A DNA stretch of 64,000 bases from Vreelandella zhanjiangensis DSM 21076 (GCF_000377665.1 NZ_KB898647.1:251559-315558); one strand, 5' to 3'; shown: positions 1 through 8,954, counted from the first letter of the stretch. Program-made: numbers and translations. The notes: generated by a model not told the origin, from the letters alone.

Positions 1-1
1 A

Positions 2-2008
2 AAAATATCAGTATCTGATGAAGAAGCTCTTTACGACTTGCTTGCTGCTTACCTCGAGCTATCAAGCAAGCATTCGTCTTCTAGCTCATCTGGTAGTGGC
101 TCTTTAGTTTTGTCCAAACAACCTCTTAACCAGATCCTTTTCGGTCCTCCCGGAACAGGTAAAACGTACAACACTGTTAATAAATCATTAGCCATTCTCG
201 CGCCTGAGTATTTGGCCCAACATAACGATGACAGAGCAGCCTTAAAGGAGCGTTTTGATCAGTTACTTCAACAGGATCGCATTAGATTCATAACTTTCCA
301 TCAAAGCTTCAGCTATGAAGATTTTGTGGAAGGTTTAAGTGCAAGTGTCGATAAAGATAGTAAACAGCTTAACTATGAAGTCGTAGATGGTGTTTTCAAA
401 TCGTTCTGTATCGCTGCGGCTGCAAAAGTAACGCAGCGCGCGGAGGCGCCCACGGATTTAGGTAAGCGCAGGGTATGGAAGATGTCTCTTGGCAACACTT
501 TGGGAGAAGATGCTTCAATTTATGATGAGTGTATTGCAGGCGATTATGTGCTACTGGGGTATGGCGACGGTATTGACTTTACAGGCTGCAAAAGCCGACA
601 AGATGTTCAGGAGCGCTTTGCTGCCGCTGGTGTCATGCCCGAAAACCCCAGCGTTGATTACGGTATTACGAGTGTTACGACCTTTTCAACCCGAGTGGCG
701 AAAGGGGATCTAGTAGTTGTAACAGATGGGAATTTTAAATTCCGAGCCGTGGGTGAGATAACCGGCGACTATGAGTTTAAGGCCCATGCAGATTATGAGG
801 ATGGCTACTCACAGCTGCGTTCAGTCCGCTGGCTACGCCAATATCAGCCGTCTCTGCCTCATACGGAGTTGATGAATAGTCAATTTAGCCAGATGACACT
901 TTATGAGCTTCGTAGCCCTGCTTTAGACAGGGAAAAGTTGCATAGACTTCTGAGTGAAGAAGAACATCTGGCCACTGAGGATCCAAGCTCGGCAACATCG
1001 TTTCAAATAGGCCAGGTTTTCGGCAAAGATTATTCGGTGCTCAGTGTAAGTAGCGATATTCTGGAGCTAAAGAAGCCAAACGGGAAGCAGATTGGGCTGG
1101 CCATGAATATGCTGCGCACACTGGCAGCGTACGTCCGAGAAGGCAGAATCGATATCGAAGATATTCGGGCGAAGAAAGTCTTCGAAAAGGTTCCTGAATC
1201 ATTATTAGAACCTTACCTTGTTCATGGATATAACAATGTTTTACCACAACTTGTGGAGCACCTGCTCCAGCCGTCCAAGATATTAACTCCATCAACAGTA
1301 TCAGAAGATATTTCTCACCCTGTTGATGCCCGTGTGGTAATCATCGACGAGATCAATCGTGGCAATATTTCGCGAATCTTTGGTGAGCTGATCACGCTAA
1401 TCGAGCCCTCAAAACGGGCTGGTGGGGAAGAGGCTCTTTCGGTCACGTTGCCCTACTCCAAGAAGGCCTTCACCGTTCCCTCAAACGTTTACATTATAGG
1501 CACCATGAACACGGCTGATCGCTCTCTGGCAGGTATGGATATAGCTCTCAGACGCCGATTCATGTTCAAAGAAATGCCGCCTAGGCCCGATCTCCTGGTC
1601 GATATACATATAGAGGGCGTGAGCATTCACAAGCTGCTTCAAGTAATGAACCAACGCATTGAGGTTTTGCTAGACCGAGACCATTGCTTAGGGCACTCAT
1701 ACTTTCTGTCACTCCACGAAGATAGAAGCCTGACACGCTTAGCAGGTATTTTTCGAAATCAAATTTTACCTCTGCTACAGGAGTATTTTTTCGAGGATTG
1801 GCAGCGCATCAGCTGGGTTCTGAACGACCAAGCGGCTATTGCTAAAGGAAGTCACCCTTTCATTCAACGCCCACCGAGCGAACAAAGTCTGCATAAGCTT
1901 TTTGGTAACGAAGTTGCTAGCCAGCTAAACGACCAGCGGTGGCAATTAAATGAAGTGGCATTCACCAGTATTGAGAGCTATAGGAATATTCTGGATGAGA
2001 TGCCGTGA
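2..2008 (+). CDS. mcrB: McrB-like GTP-dependent restriction AAA+ subunit, 5' partial
   Basis: NTPase motor of a McrBC-type (type IV) modification-dependent restriction system. Walker A GPPGTGKT lies at about 125-165, then FHQSFSYEDFVEGL; Walker B is VVIIDEINRGN near 1340 and the McrB-type MNTAD near 1505, followed by an arginine-rich ALRRRF. Between the Walker motifs is an insertion (about 460-900, starting VWKMSLGN) that resembles EVE/PUA-like modified-base-binding domains. The frame is open to the window edge with no convincing start; the first candidate is a TTG at 38 without a Shine-Dalgarno sequence, so the true N-terminus, where McrB specificity domains usually sit, is outside the window. 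It overlaps mcrC by 4 bases. Confidence 0.9.
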   Translation, partial: KISVSDEEALYDLLAAYLELSSKHSSSSSSGSGSLVLSKQPLNQILFGPPGTGKTYNTVNKSLAILAPEYLAQHNDDRAALKERFDQLLQQDRIRFITFHQSFSYEDFVEGLSASVDKDSKQLNYEVVDGVFKSFCIAAAAKVTQRAEAPTDLGKRRVWKMSLGNTLGEDASIYDECIAGDYVLLGYGDGIDFTGCKSRQDVQERFAAAGVMPENPSVDYGITSVTTFSTRVAKGDLVVVTDGNFKFRAVGEITGDYEFKAHADYEDGYSQLRSVRWLRQYQPSLPHTELMNSQFSQMTLYELRSPALDREKLHRLLSEEEHLATEDPSSATSFQIGQVFGKDYSVLSVSSDILELKKPNGKQIGLAMNMLRTLAAYVREGRIDIEDIRAKKVFEKVPESLLEPYLVHGYNNVLPQLVEHLLQPSKILTPSTVSEDISHPVDARVVIIDEINRGNISRIFGELITLIEPSKRAGGEEALSVTLPYSKKAFTVPSNVYIIGTMNTADRSLAGMDIALRRRFMFKEMPPRPDLLVDIHIEGVSIHKLLQVMNQRIEVLLDRDHCLGHSYFLSLHEDRSLTRLAGIFRNQILPLLQEYFFEDWQRISWVLNDQAAIAKGSHPFIQRPPSEQSLHKLFGNEVASQLNDQRWQLNEVAFTSIESYRNILDEMP

Positions 2009-3276
2009 ATAAACGGCTAATTACTATTCGAGAGTACGCCCGGCTGACGACCGAGACGGTTACGTCATCTTTGGACCTTGCTCAGGTGCCTTCCTCTGCA
2101 TTTGACTGGCTCTGTGATGTAAGCTCGAACTTCTCACGCCGTGGTGCCCAACTACTGCAGATAGAGGGGCACCGTAGTCTTATTTGGGATAGCTATGTAG
2201 GTGTATTGGAAACACCTTGCGGAATCATCCTGGAGATTTTACCTAAGCATTTTGAGCATGAGGATTGCGTTCAACAAAGCCGAGCCTTACTGCGCCGGAT
2301 GATTCAATCTGCTTTGTACTTGAAGCCGCGCCAAGTTTCAGTCACCGGGCTTGAACTCTTTGAAGCACCACTAAGCGAGTGGGTGATGAGTCAGTACCTT
2401 TCGGAACTCGACCGCTTAGTAAAGAGAGGCCTCCGTTTTGATTACCGACGTGTTGAGGAGGAGCAGCGTTTTCTTCGCGGCCAGCTCAATGTAGCAGCAC
2501 AAATACGCCAACCGCCTGGCCGGCAACATAACTTCCAGATTCGACACGATATCTTCTCACCAAATCGACCAGAGAACAGACTACTAAAGCTCGCACTTGA
2601 ACGAGTTAGTAAAGCGACGCGCGATAGTAATAACTGGCGTTTGGCCACAGAATTGCGCGCTCGGCTTCAAGATGTACCTCGTAGTATCCAGGTTGAGCTC
2701 GACCTAAAGGCTTGGCGCCGTGATCGCTTGATGAGCTACTACCAAGCCGTGAAGCCTTGGTGTGAGGTGATTCTTAATCAGGAAATGCCACTTGCAGTGA
2801 CCGGAGAATGGCAGGGGATAAGCTTACTATTTCCTATGGAAAAGTTGTTCGAAAAATATGTTGAAAATTGGCTGCGCAATCGGCTTGGAGATGGGTGCCA
2901 AATCAAGTCTCAGGCCTCAAGTTTTTCCCTATGCAAGCACAATGAAGAAGACATCTTTTGTTTAAAGCCTGACATCTTATTGGAGCGCGGAGGTCAGCGC
3001 TGGATTTTAGATGCCAAGTGGAAACGCTTGAATCAAAGTGATCGAAAGAAAAACTACAATCTGGATCAAGGCGATTTCTACCAACTTTATGCCTACGGAC
3101 AGAAATATATGGATGGCAAAGGGAAGCTTGCACTCATATATCCTAAGCACCGGAATTTCAGTTACCCACTTGAGCCTTTCGACTTTGACGAGAGCCTGCA
3201 GTTGTGGGCACTACCGTTCGATTTAGAAAAGGATCAGCTAGTCGGCGTTTCTCTGCCTCTTCTTCCGCTGCTCTAG
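2005..3276 (+). CDS. mcrC: McrC-like 5-methylcytosine restriction nuclease subunit
   Basis: Endonuclease partner of McrB, 423 aa. The C-terminal half carries a PD-(D/E)xK nuclease core, visible as LKPDILLERGGQRWILDAKWK-like residues (PD...DAK) at about 2965-3025. The N-terminal part matches the McrC layout (FxWLCDVSS, then WDSYVGVLETPCGIILEILPK). GTG start at 2005 overlaps the mcrB stop, so translation is probably coupled. In the McrBC family McrC stimulates the McrB GTPase and cuts DNA between modified sites. No frameshift is visible. It is the last gene before the integrase remnant, consistent with defence cargo on an island. Confidence 0.9.
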   Translation: MNKRLITIREYARLTTETVTSSLDLAQVPSSAFDWLCDVSSNFSRRGAQLLQIEGHRSLIWDSYVGVLETPCGIILEILPKHFEHEDCVQQSRALLRRMIQSALYLKPRQVSVTGLELFEAPLSEWVMSQYLSELDRLVKRGLRFDYRRVEEEQRFLRGQLNVAAQIRQPPGRQHNFQIRHDIFSPNRPENRLLKLALERVSKATRDSNNWRLATELRARLQDVPRSIQVELDLKAWRRDRLMSYYQAVKPWCEVILNQEMPLAVTGEWQGISLLFPMEKLFEKYVENWLRNRLGDGCQIKSQASSFSLCKHNEEDIFCLKPDILLERGGQRWILDAKWKRLNQSDRKKNYNLDQGDFYQLYAYGQKYMDGKGKLALIYPKHRNFSYPLEPFDFDESLQLWALPFDLEKDQLVGVSLPLLPLL

Positions 3277-3347
3277 TCGCTCCGGTGAACTCAAGGCCGA
3301 TATAACCCCTACAAGAAGCCCAGCAGCCAAAAAAGCGAACGCTATAA

Positions 3348-3560
3348 GGCGAATGCGCTTATAAAGCATTTGAGAAATATTCTTTAGCAGCCCTCACGCC
3401 AGAGCGTATCGCTATCTACCGCGACAAACGTTTAAACAGTTTGAGGCGCCGAGGGGAATCGACGCTGGTCGATGATCTTCTCACGCTCAGCTACCTGAAT
3501 ATCAGTGTTCTAGATATTTCACCCGAAGCGATTCAGGCGATGTTCTTAAGATCATTCCTT
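3348..3560 (+). pseudogene. Site-specific integrase remnant (core-binding fragment)
   Basis: An open frame from about 3348 with no good start encodes EKYSLAALTPERIAIYRDKR followed by a serine/threonine and LTLSYL segment. This is the pattern of the N-terminal SAM-like core-binding domain of phage tyrosine recombinases (LTP..I..YRDKRL...GAS..TV...L..LS). No arm-binding region or catalytic R-H-R-Y domain follows, and after about 3510 the frame loses resemblance and runs into the 3' end of the xylanase gene on the other strand. I read it as a decayed fragment. The similarity is from memory of the motif, not a search. Confidence 0.5.
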
Positions 3561-5174
3561 TCAGAGGCGGGTAAGAGAACTTGCCATCTCGTCCAATTTA
3601 TTGGAAAGCGCTTGGTAGGACAGCTTGGGTCGATACTGGGCATCGTAAATCAGCCCGTTACCATGCCCGCAATAGTTATACCACTCGTTAAGCGATGACC
3701 AGCGATCAGTGAAGCCCCACATGGTAAATGAGTGCGCCCCTGCTTCGATGCACGCTTCCAGGTAGGTCGCGTACCACGCCGCTACCGCTTTCGGAGTGGT
3801 GGCAAAGATCTGGTGCTGGTTGATATCCAACTCTGATACCCGTACCTCAATGCCAATGGCATGGAAGCGAGCGATCGCTGAGGTCAAGTGCGTCTTGCTG
3901 ACCGACGTACTATCCGCATCCCAGGAGGCCTGGTACTCAGCATTCACGTCTTCGTGCATCTGCAAGCCAATGCCATGAATGGGCACGCCGGCGGTTTGCA
4001 ACTCGACCACGAGATTGAACAGGAAGTCCTGTTTGTCACCCGCTTCTTCACAGCCCCACTCGTTAATGAACAGCAATACGTCCGGATCCACTTCATGAGC
4101 TTTACGTAATGCCCGTTCAATGTAGCCACGTCCTAATGCCTGGAACCAGACGGAATCACGGAGCTGGTCTGTCCAGTCCAGGAATGGCTCGTTGATCAAA
4201 TCGAAAGAGACCATGCGGCCCTTATAGCGACCGAACAACATCTCGATATGCTCATCGAGGATCTCACCTACTTCGGTAGCGGTGATGGTTCCATCGAGCC
4301 AGCCATCCCACAGCCATTGCGGGGTCGCTTCGTTCCACGCCACCGTGTGACCATGCACGTCCATGCCATTACGTTCGGCGTAGTCGATCAGCTTATCCGA
4401 CTCATAGAAGTCGTAGACCCCACGGGCAGGCTGGATGAACTGGAATTTCATGCAGTTCTCAGGGGTGATCTGGTTAAACTCATTGCCCAGAATCGTGCGG
4501 TACTGCTCATCGAACACCATCGGGTAGGTGGCCACCGCGGTACCCATGCGGAACTTACCGGCCTTGTCACGCAAGGTGCCCGCTGTCTTAGGCACACTAC
4601 GCACAGGAGTCTCTTCCACGGTACCGGTAGTGGTGATCTCGGTGACAAGAAACGTCGCACCCACGTTCGCTTCATCCAGGCTTAGATAAACCACCCCATC
4701 GTCAAACAAACCCAGGTCCGACTGGCGGGTAACTTCCATACCGTTGGTCAGGAACACAAGCTCGGTGCCCTCACGCTTGAAGGTATAAATCACATTGGTA
4801 CCCACACTGGCAGCAGCATTCCCCCCCTCGGTATTGTCAGGATGGGACAGCGACCAGTAACACCAGTCACCATTGACGATTTGGGCCTTGAAGGTACTCA
4901 GCGCGTAGTACCACTCATCCTGCACCATCGGGATAACCCCGTGGAACATGAAGTAAGTAGAGTTGGCGGCGGACAACGTAGCGGTGATATTGATCTCAAA
5001 GTCCCCCGCCATCTGAAAACGCATCGCCAGGTTAAGAGAGGGGTTGTGTACCGGTGCATTCTCAGAGTCAGGCAACGGCGACAGCTTACGGTCTAGGCCT
5101 TCAAACAGCACACCATTAGATTGCACGATGGCCCCAGAAAAGCCTTCCCACAAAGTTAATGGAGAAGAAGTCAC
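3561..5174 (-). CDS. GH10 endo-beta-1,4-xylanase with N-terminal beta-sandwich-like module
   Basis: Glycoside hydrolase family 10 enzyme, 537 aa, expected to cleave beta-1,4-xylan. The start is a GTG at 5174-5172 because GGAGGT (complement of 5181-5186) lies 7 bases upstream; the 30 residues encoded further upstream have no ribosome site. Residues 1-185 look like a lamin-G/ConA-type beta-sandwich; the GH10 barrel covers about 200-530. The acid/base is Glu329 in LINEPF, the nucleophile Glu448 in VSELDI, and GIGLQMH (402-408) is another family motif. No signal peptide or lipobox is seen, odd for a polymer-degrading enzyme. No sugar transporter or regulator of xylan use is nearby. Confidence 0.88.
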   Translation of the reverse strand: MTSSPLTLWEGFSGAIVQSNGVLFEGLDRKLSPLPDSENAPVHNPSLNLAMRFQMAGDFEINITATLSAANSTYFMFHGVIPMVQDEWYYALSTFKAQIVNGDWCYWSLSHPDNTEGGNAAASVGTNVIYTFKREGTELVFLTNGMEVTRQSDLGLFDDGVVYLSLDEANVGATFLVTEITTTGTVEETPVRSVPKTAGTLRDKAGKFRMGTAVATYPMVFDEQYRTILGNEFNQITPENCMKFQFIQPARGVYDFYESDKLIDYAERNGMDVHGHTVAWNEATPQWLWDGWLDGTITATEVGEILDEHIEMLFGRYKGRMVSFDLINEPFLDWTDQLRDSVWFQALGRGYIERALRKAHEVDPDVLLFINEWGCEEAGDKQDFLFNLVVELQTAGVPIHGIGLQMHEDVNAEYQASWDADSTSVSKTHLTSAIARFHAIGIEVRVSELDINQHQIFATTPKAVAAWYATYLEACIEAGAHSFTMWGFTDRWSSLNEWYNYCGHGNGLIYDAQYRPKLSYQALSNKLDEMASSLTRL

Positions 5175-5550
5175 GGGAATACCTCCAAAGAAATGAACCA
5201 GTGCGTAGTAGGTCGTATAACATTGAGACGCTAGGTGGCTTTGTGGCTCAATTCCGCTACCCACCGCCCGCCATTACGATATTTCTTATCGTGATGACCC
5301 TCAGTTTGATCTTAATCTCGCCACATAAGCAGCCTTTATTGTTTAACAACAAAATTACAAATGCGTCTTCGGCCGGGTCTTCGCCAATAGCACTGCTTGA
5401 TTAGCCCATTGCTTTATACCACCGCGCAGTATCCTCGACACTCGCTATGTCTTTACCCCTGCAATGGAGGATATCAAGGGTGACCAACAGTTCTAGCCGT
5501 AGGCACTATGTTTGATGGTTCGGGAGAGTGAGCAAACCTTAAGTTTCTTC
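5175..5550. other. Gene-poor spacer with a possible minus-strand gene remnant
   Basis: This 376-base stretch lies between the start of the xylanase gene and the 3' end of a LysR gene. No full gene is convincing. On the minus strand, about 5500 down to a TAA at 5403-5401, a short frame reads LLVTLDILHC...DIASVEDTARWYKAMG before the stop and resembles real coding sequence more than chance spacer, but it lacks a start and I cannot assign a family. It may be the 3' tail of a lost gene. Confidence 0.3.
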
Positions 5551-6474
5551 CTAAACGGCATTCAGCTCCCTACGGACGAACTCTCGAAAGACACGCACTC
5601 GCGCCGGTGCCTTCTGGCCATTCAGACTGATCGCATAGAGTTGGCCTTCCGATAGGCTCCAATCCGCCAGTACTGGTACTAGAGCTCTGGAGGCAACATG
5701 GGCCGCTGCCACCAAGTCGGGAATGGGGCCAATCCCGGCACCCGCTATCGCCAAACGCAACACACTGGCATAGTCACTGGTACGAATGCTCGGGCGGATC
5801 ACCACCTCGTGTGTGCGGCCTCGGGGGCCCTTCAGCATCAATTGTGCGGCCCCCGTAAACTCACGTGAGATGACAAAATGATGCTCTGCAAGCGCGGCGG
5901 GTGTATCACCTGACCATCCGTTCGCCTCGAGATAGTCCGGGGAGGCATAAAGCCCCACGCGCAATTGAGCTACCGATGAGGCACGGTAAACCATGTCCGG
6001 AAGGTTCCCGTCTTGCGCTCTCAGGGCCAGATCGATGCGGTTGGCTGCAAGATCCAGCGGTGTGTCTGTCAACAGAAACTCAACGGTAATCTGGGGATGA
6101 AGTGTCCGGAATTTTGCCACTATGGGGGGCAACAACTCTATTCCGATATCCACCGGGGCTGTCACACGCAGATGCCCCTGCGGAACGTCCTGGGATTGGC
6201 GTGCGCCTTCTGCGGCATCGTCCAGCCACGCCAGGGCTTCTCTCGCCTTGATATAAAAGGCGGTGCCTTCCTCCGTTGGAGAGACCGCCCGAGGAGCGCG
6301 TGCCAGCAAGGCCACGCCAAGCCGATGTTCCAGCCGTGATAGTCGACGACTGATACTTCCCTTGGTCTCGCCCAGCTGTCTTGCTGCGGCCGAGACCGTT
6401 CCAAACTCGGCTACCGCGCAAAACGCGCGGATGTCTTCTAATGCCCCGCCAATAGTTTCCAATTCATCAACCAT
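5551..6474 (-). CDS. LysR-family transcriptional regulator
   Basis: 307 aa. The winged-helix N-terminus (AFCAVAEFGTVSAAARQLGETKGSISRRLSRLE, residues about 16-48, in pieces) is typical of LysR proteins, followed by a periplasmic-binding-protein-like effector domain beginning near LRVTAPVDIGIELLPPIV. The AAARQLG...KGSISRRLSRLE pattern fits the subfamily often found divergent from oxidoreductases. It is transcribed away from the aldo/keto reductase and SDR genes, which are its likely targets; the 283-bp divergent region would hold its operators. The inducer is unknown. Confidence 0.88.
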   Translation of the reverse strand: MVDELETIGGALEDIRAFCAVAEFGTVSAAARQLGETKGSISRRLSRLEHRLGVALLARAPRAVSPTEEGTAFYIKAREALAWLDDAAEGARQSQDVPQGHLRVTAPVDIGIELLPPIVAKFRTLHPQITVEFLLTDTPLDLAANRIDLALRAQDGNLPDMVYRASSVAQLRVGLYASPDYLEANGWSGDTPAALAEHHFVISREFTGAAQLMLKGPRGRTHEVVIRPSIRTSDYASVLRLAIAGAGIGPIPDLVAAAHVASRALVPVLADWSLSEGQLYAISLNGQKAPARVRVFREFVRRELNAV

Positions 6475-6757
6475 GGGTTCCTCTTCTCGTGTCTTACGCT
6501 TATATAGAAACTACTTCACACTATTAGCATGGCCTAGTCAAAGCGCTTGGGTGATCGTCGGTATGGCCCAGCCGCTATCAAGTTTTTTGGATGAGCGAGA
6601 CGGTCAATCTCGAACATACCAAAATCGGTTACTACATTAATACTGCCCTTAACCCGGCGCTTGTCGTGCCACGGGGCCCTGAGCTGGACCTTGAGCGAGC
6701 GCATGATTGAGATAATCTGTCCGGAAAAGGGATATATAAACGCACTGGAGCGGCTTG

Positions 6758-7564
6758 ATGAATACCTTACTTCCCCCGATTGGCTTTGGTCTTGATGAGC
6801 TAGACGATCAACAGGTCGCCCAGTTGATTCCCGCCGCCTGGCAGGCAGGTTTTCGTGCCTTCGATACGGCCCAGCTTTACGGCAACGAGGCCGCGCTCGG
6901 CCGTACCCTGCGCGGCATCGGCATGGATCGCGATGCGGTGTTCGTCACCACCAAAGTGATGAATAGCAATTTCTCTGAAGCGCGTTTTCTACCTTCGATT
7001 CAGGAAAGCCTCGAAAGGCTTGAGCTGGATACAGTCGATCTGCTGTTGGTACATTGGCCCGGTCACGGCATGCCGATCGAGCGCCAGATTGAGCTATTGA
7101 ATGAAGCCCGCGCACGCGGTTGGACGCGCCATATCGGCGTCAGCAACTATAACGCCACCCAGCTTGCCCGCGCAGTCGAGATAAGCAAAGCACCGATTGC
7201 CACAAACCAGGTCGAGATCCACCCCTATCTTGATCAATCTACGCTTCGCCAGCAGGCACATAAGCTTGGCGTGCCGCTGACTGGGTTCTTCGTGATGGCG
7301 ATGGGGGCGGTGCCGCGTGATCCGGTGCTTGCCCGGATCGGCGCGGCGCATGGCAAAAACGCGGCACAAGTGGTCCTGAGATGGGCGCATCAAAAGGGCG
7401 ACGTGCCCCTTACCCGCACCACCAAGCCCACGCGCATCGCGGAGAATATCGCCATCTTCGATTTTGCCCTGTCACCCGATGAGATGGCCATGATCGATGG
7501 TCTCGCGCGTAGGGGCGGCCGCATCCTCAGTCCGGGCAATCTTGCCCCTACGTGGGACCAGTAA
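6758..7564 (+). CDS. Aldo/keto reductase, 2,5-diketo-D-gluconate reductase-like
   Basis: NAD(P)H-dependent carbonyl reductase, 268 aa. The catalytic tetrad is visible: Asp in FDTAQLYGNE, Tyr in the same motif, Lys in VTTKV, His in LLVHWP. The C-terminal cofactor region includes TRTTKPTRIAENI, close to the usual IPKS.. segment. ATG 6758 is preferred over the TTG at 6755, with GGAG at 6747-6750. The stop overlaps the longest reading of the downstream SDR, but that gene's own start is 39 bases further, so the two probably form an operon controlled by the divergent LysR. The substrate cannot be named. Confidence 0.88.
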   Translation: MNTLLPPIGFGLDELDDQQVAQLIPAAWQAGFRAFDTAQLYGNEAALGRTLRGIGMDRDAVFVTTKVMNSNFSEARFLPSIQESLERLELDTVDLLLVHWPGHGMPIERQIELLNEARARGWTRHIGVSNYNATQLARAVEISKAPIATNQVEIHPYLDQSTLRQQAHKLGVPLTGFFVMAMGAVPRDPVLARIGAAHGKNAAQVVLRWAHQKGDVPLTRTTKPTRIAENIAIFDFALSPDEMAMIDGLARRGGRILSPGNLAPTWDQ

Positions 7565-7602
7565 CATCAGCCTCATATAAAGACGAAATAAGGAGACAGT
7601 TC

Positions 7603-8397
7603 ATGCAGATCGACTTGAAAGGAAAGCGCGCCATTGTCACCGGATCAACCGCCGGAATCGGCTTTGCCATTGCCGAGGGGCTAGCGCGGGCCAGCGCCGA
7701 GGTGGTGGTCACGGGGCGTAAGCAGAATACCGTGGATAGCGCCGTCGAGAGCATCGGCAGGGCTGTGCCCGGGGCGCGCCTATCGGGCGTTGCCGCCGAT
7801 CTTGCCACTGCCGAGGGTGCGCAGGCATTGATGGCCGCCATACCCGATGCAGATATCCTGATTAACAATCTGGGCATCTACGGCGGCTGCTCCTTTTTCG
7901 ACATTGATGACGCCGCTTGGGAGGAAAGCTTTCAGGTGAATGTGATGAGCGGCGTGCGCTTGGCGCGGCACTATGCCAGAGGAATGCAAGAACGTGGCTG
8001 GGGTCGCATCCAGTTCATTTCCAGCGAATCGGCACTCAATATCCCTACAGAAATGGTGCACTACGGTGTCAGCAAAGCAGCTATGCAAGGCGTCTCCCGC
8101 GGGCTGGCCAAGGTGCTGGCCGGAAGCGGTGTGACGGTCAATACCATCCGGCCCGGCCCGACTCGCACGGAAGGGGCCATGACGATGCTTACAAAGCTCG
8201 CTGAAGAGCGTGGCGTCTCGGTCGATGAGGCGGAAATCCTGTTCCTTGACGAGAACCGCCCCTCGACGCTGCTCAAGCGCTTCGCGACGCCGGAGGAAGT
8301 GGCTAACCTATGCGTCTATACAGCTTCGCCCCAGGCCAGCGCCACCACCGGAGCGGCGCTGCGCGTCGAGGGCGGCATCGTCGAGAGCATTGCCTGA
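7603..8397 (+). CDS. Short-chain dehydrogenase/reductase (SDR)
   Basis: NAD(P)-dependent oxidoreductase, 264 aa. The cofactor motif TGSTAGIGFA is at residues about 12-21, NNLG (the NNAG equivalent) near 87, and the active site follows as FISSESAL...YGVSK (Ser, Tyr, Lys). The PGPTRTEG motif after strand 6 is also standard. ATG 7603 is chosen because AGGAG at 7591-7595 precedes it by 7 bases; a 17-residue upstream extension has no ribosome site. It follows the aldo/keto reductase gene closely and likely acts in the same pathway, which I cannot identify. Confidence 0.88.
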   Translation: MQIDLKGKRAIVTGSTAGIGFAIAEGLARASAEVVVTGRKQNTVDSAVESIGRAVPGARLSGVAADLATAEGAQALMAAIPDADILINNLGIYGGCSFFDIDDAAWEESFQVNVMSGVRLARHYARGMQERGWGRIQFISSESALNIPTEMVHYGVSKAAMQGVSRGLAKVLAGSGVTVNTIRPGPTRTEGAMTMLTKLAEERGVSVDEAEILFLDENRPSTLLKRFATPEEVANLCVYTASPQASATTGAALRVEGGIVESIA

Positions 8398-8565
8398 TTA
8401 GCTGACCGGCACCGAATAGCAAGCGGGGGAGCACTGGATTGGACAAGGTGAGATTCAGGCCGGGACCATCTCCGTGCGGCGCCGCCTGTCCAGCTACTCC
8501 CTCAATCAACGACCTAGCTTTTTGTGGCTCAAATAGTGAACAGCCTGCCCCTAGAGTTCATGATC

Positions 8566-8593
8566 GTAGGTTCAAATCCTACTGGGCACACCA
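8566..8593 (+). other. tRNA 3'-end remnant, candidate attachment site
   Basis: A perfect T arm (GTAGG, loop TTCAAAT, CCTAC at 8566-8582) is followed by a 7-base acceptor strand TGGGCAC, discriminator A and CCA at 8591-8593. The matching 5' acceptor strand (GTGCCCA) and a pairing anticodon stem are missing upstream, although 8526-8546 could fold as a D-arm-like stem. It is therefore not an intact tRNA. Integrative elements recombine into tRNA 3' ends and leave such a copy at one junction; the sequence to its left is accessory and to its right core-like. Confidence 0.6.
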
Positions 8594-8615
8594 TTTTCTC
8601 ATGTCTTCTGCAACA

Positions 8616-8954
8616 TCACCCTGCTAGCGCTACCCCTATTAGTACTAATCCAAACACCGCTACACCCGCTGCCACAGGCAGGCCCATTGTGCGTACGCGC
8701 AGCCATACAAGCAGCGTCACGAATAGTCCGATGGCCGTTGCCACCCATGAAATAACGCCAGGATTAACGGGAACGAGTGATACGCCGAGCACCGCCGCGA
8801 TCATCAGCGGGCCTAAAATGCTGATCCATTGAGGAATGCTGTTTAGGCCGGTTTCACTTCCCAGGCGGCGCTGCATCCAAAGAAACGGCACAACGCGTAT
8901 GAGTAGCGTACCCAATGCTGAAGCGATTACGGCTAACCACAGTCCTGTGCTCAT
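8616..8954 (-). CDS. azlD: AzlD-family branched-chain amino acid export subunit
   Basis: Small hydrophobic protein, 112 aa with about four membrane segments, starting MSTGLWLAVIASALGTLLIRVVP, which matches the AzlD family. AzlD works with AzlC in exporting branched-chain or related amino acids. Its ATG overlaps the azlC stop by 4 bases (8951-8954), so the two are translationally coupled in an operon with the XRE-cupin regulator. Confidence 0.85.
   Translation of the reverse strand: MSTGLWLAVIASALGTLLIRVVPFLWMQRRLGSETGLNSIPQWISILGPLMIAAVLGVSLVPVNPGVISWVATAIGLFVTLLVWLRVRTMGLPVAAGVAVFGLVLIGVALAG

Noticed and set aside
1..3276. Larger defence island around McrBC
   Set aside because: No further restriction, abortive-infection, retron or CBASS genes are seen up to 8600; anything upstream of base 1 is not visible.
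6591..6710. 39-aa frame MSETVNLEHTKIGYYINTAL... between LysR and AKR genes
   Set aside because: It looks protein-like but has no ribosome site and no recognisable family; it could be a gene remnant, so I did not list it as a gene.
8520..8593. Complete tRNA gene
   Set aside because: A D-arm-like stem and perfect T arm are present, but the 5' acceptor strand does not pair with TGGGCAC and no anticodon stem of 5 bp can be formed.
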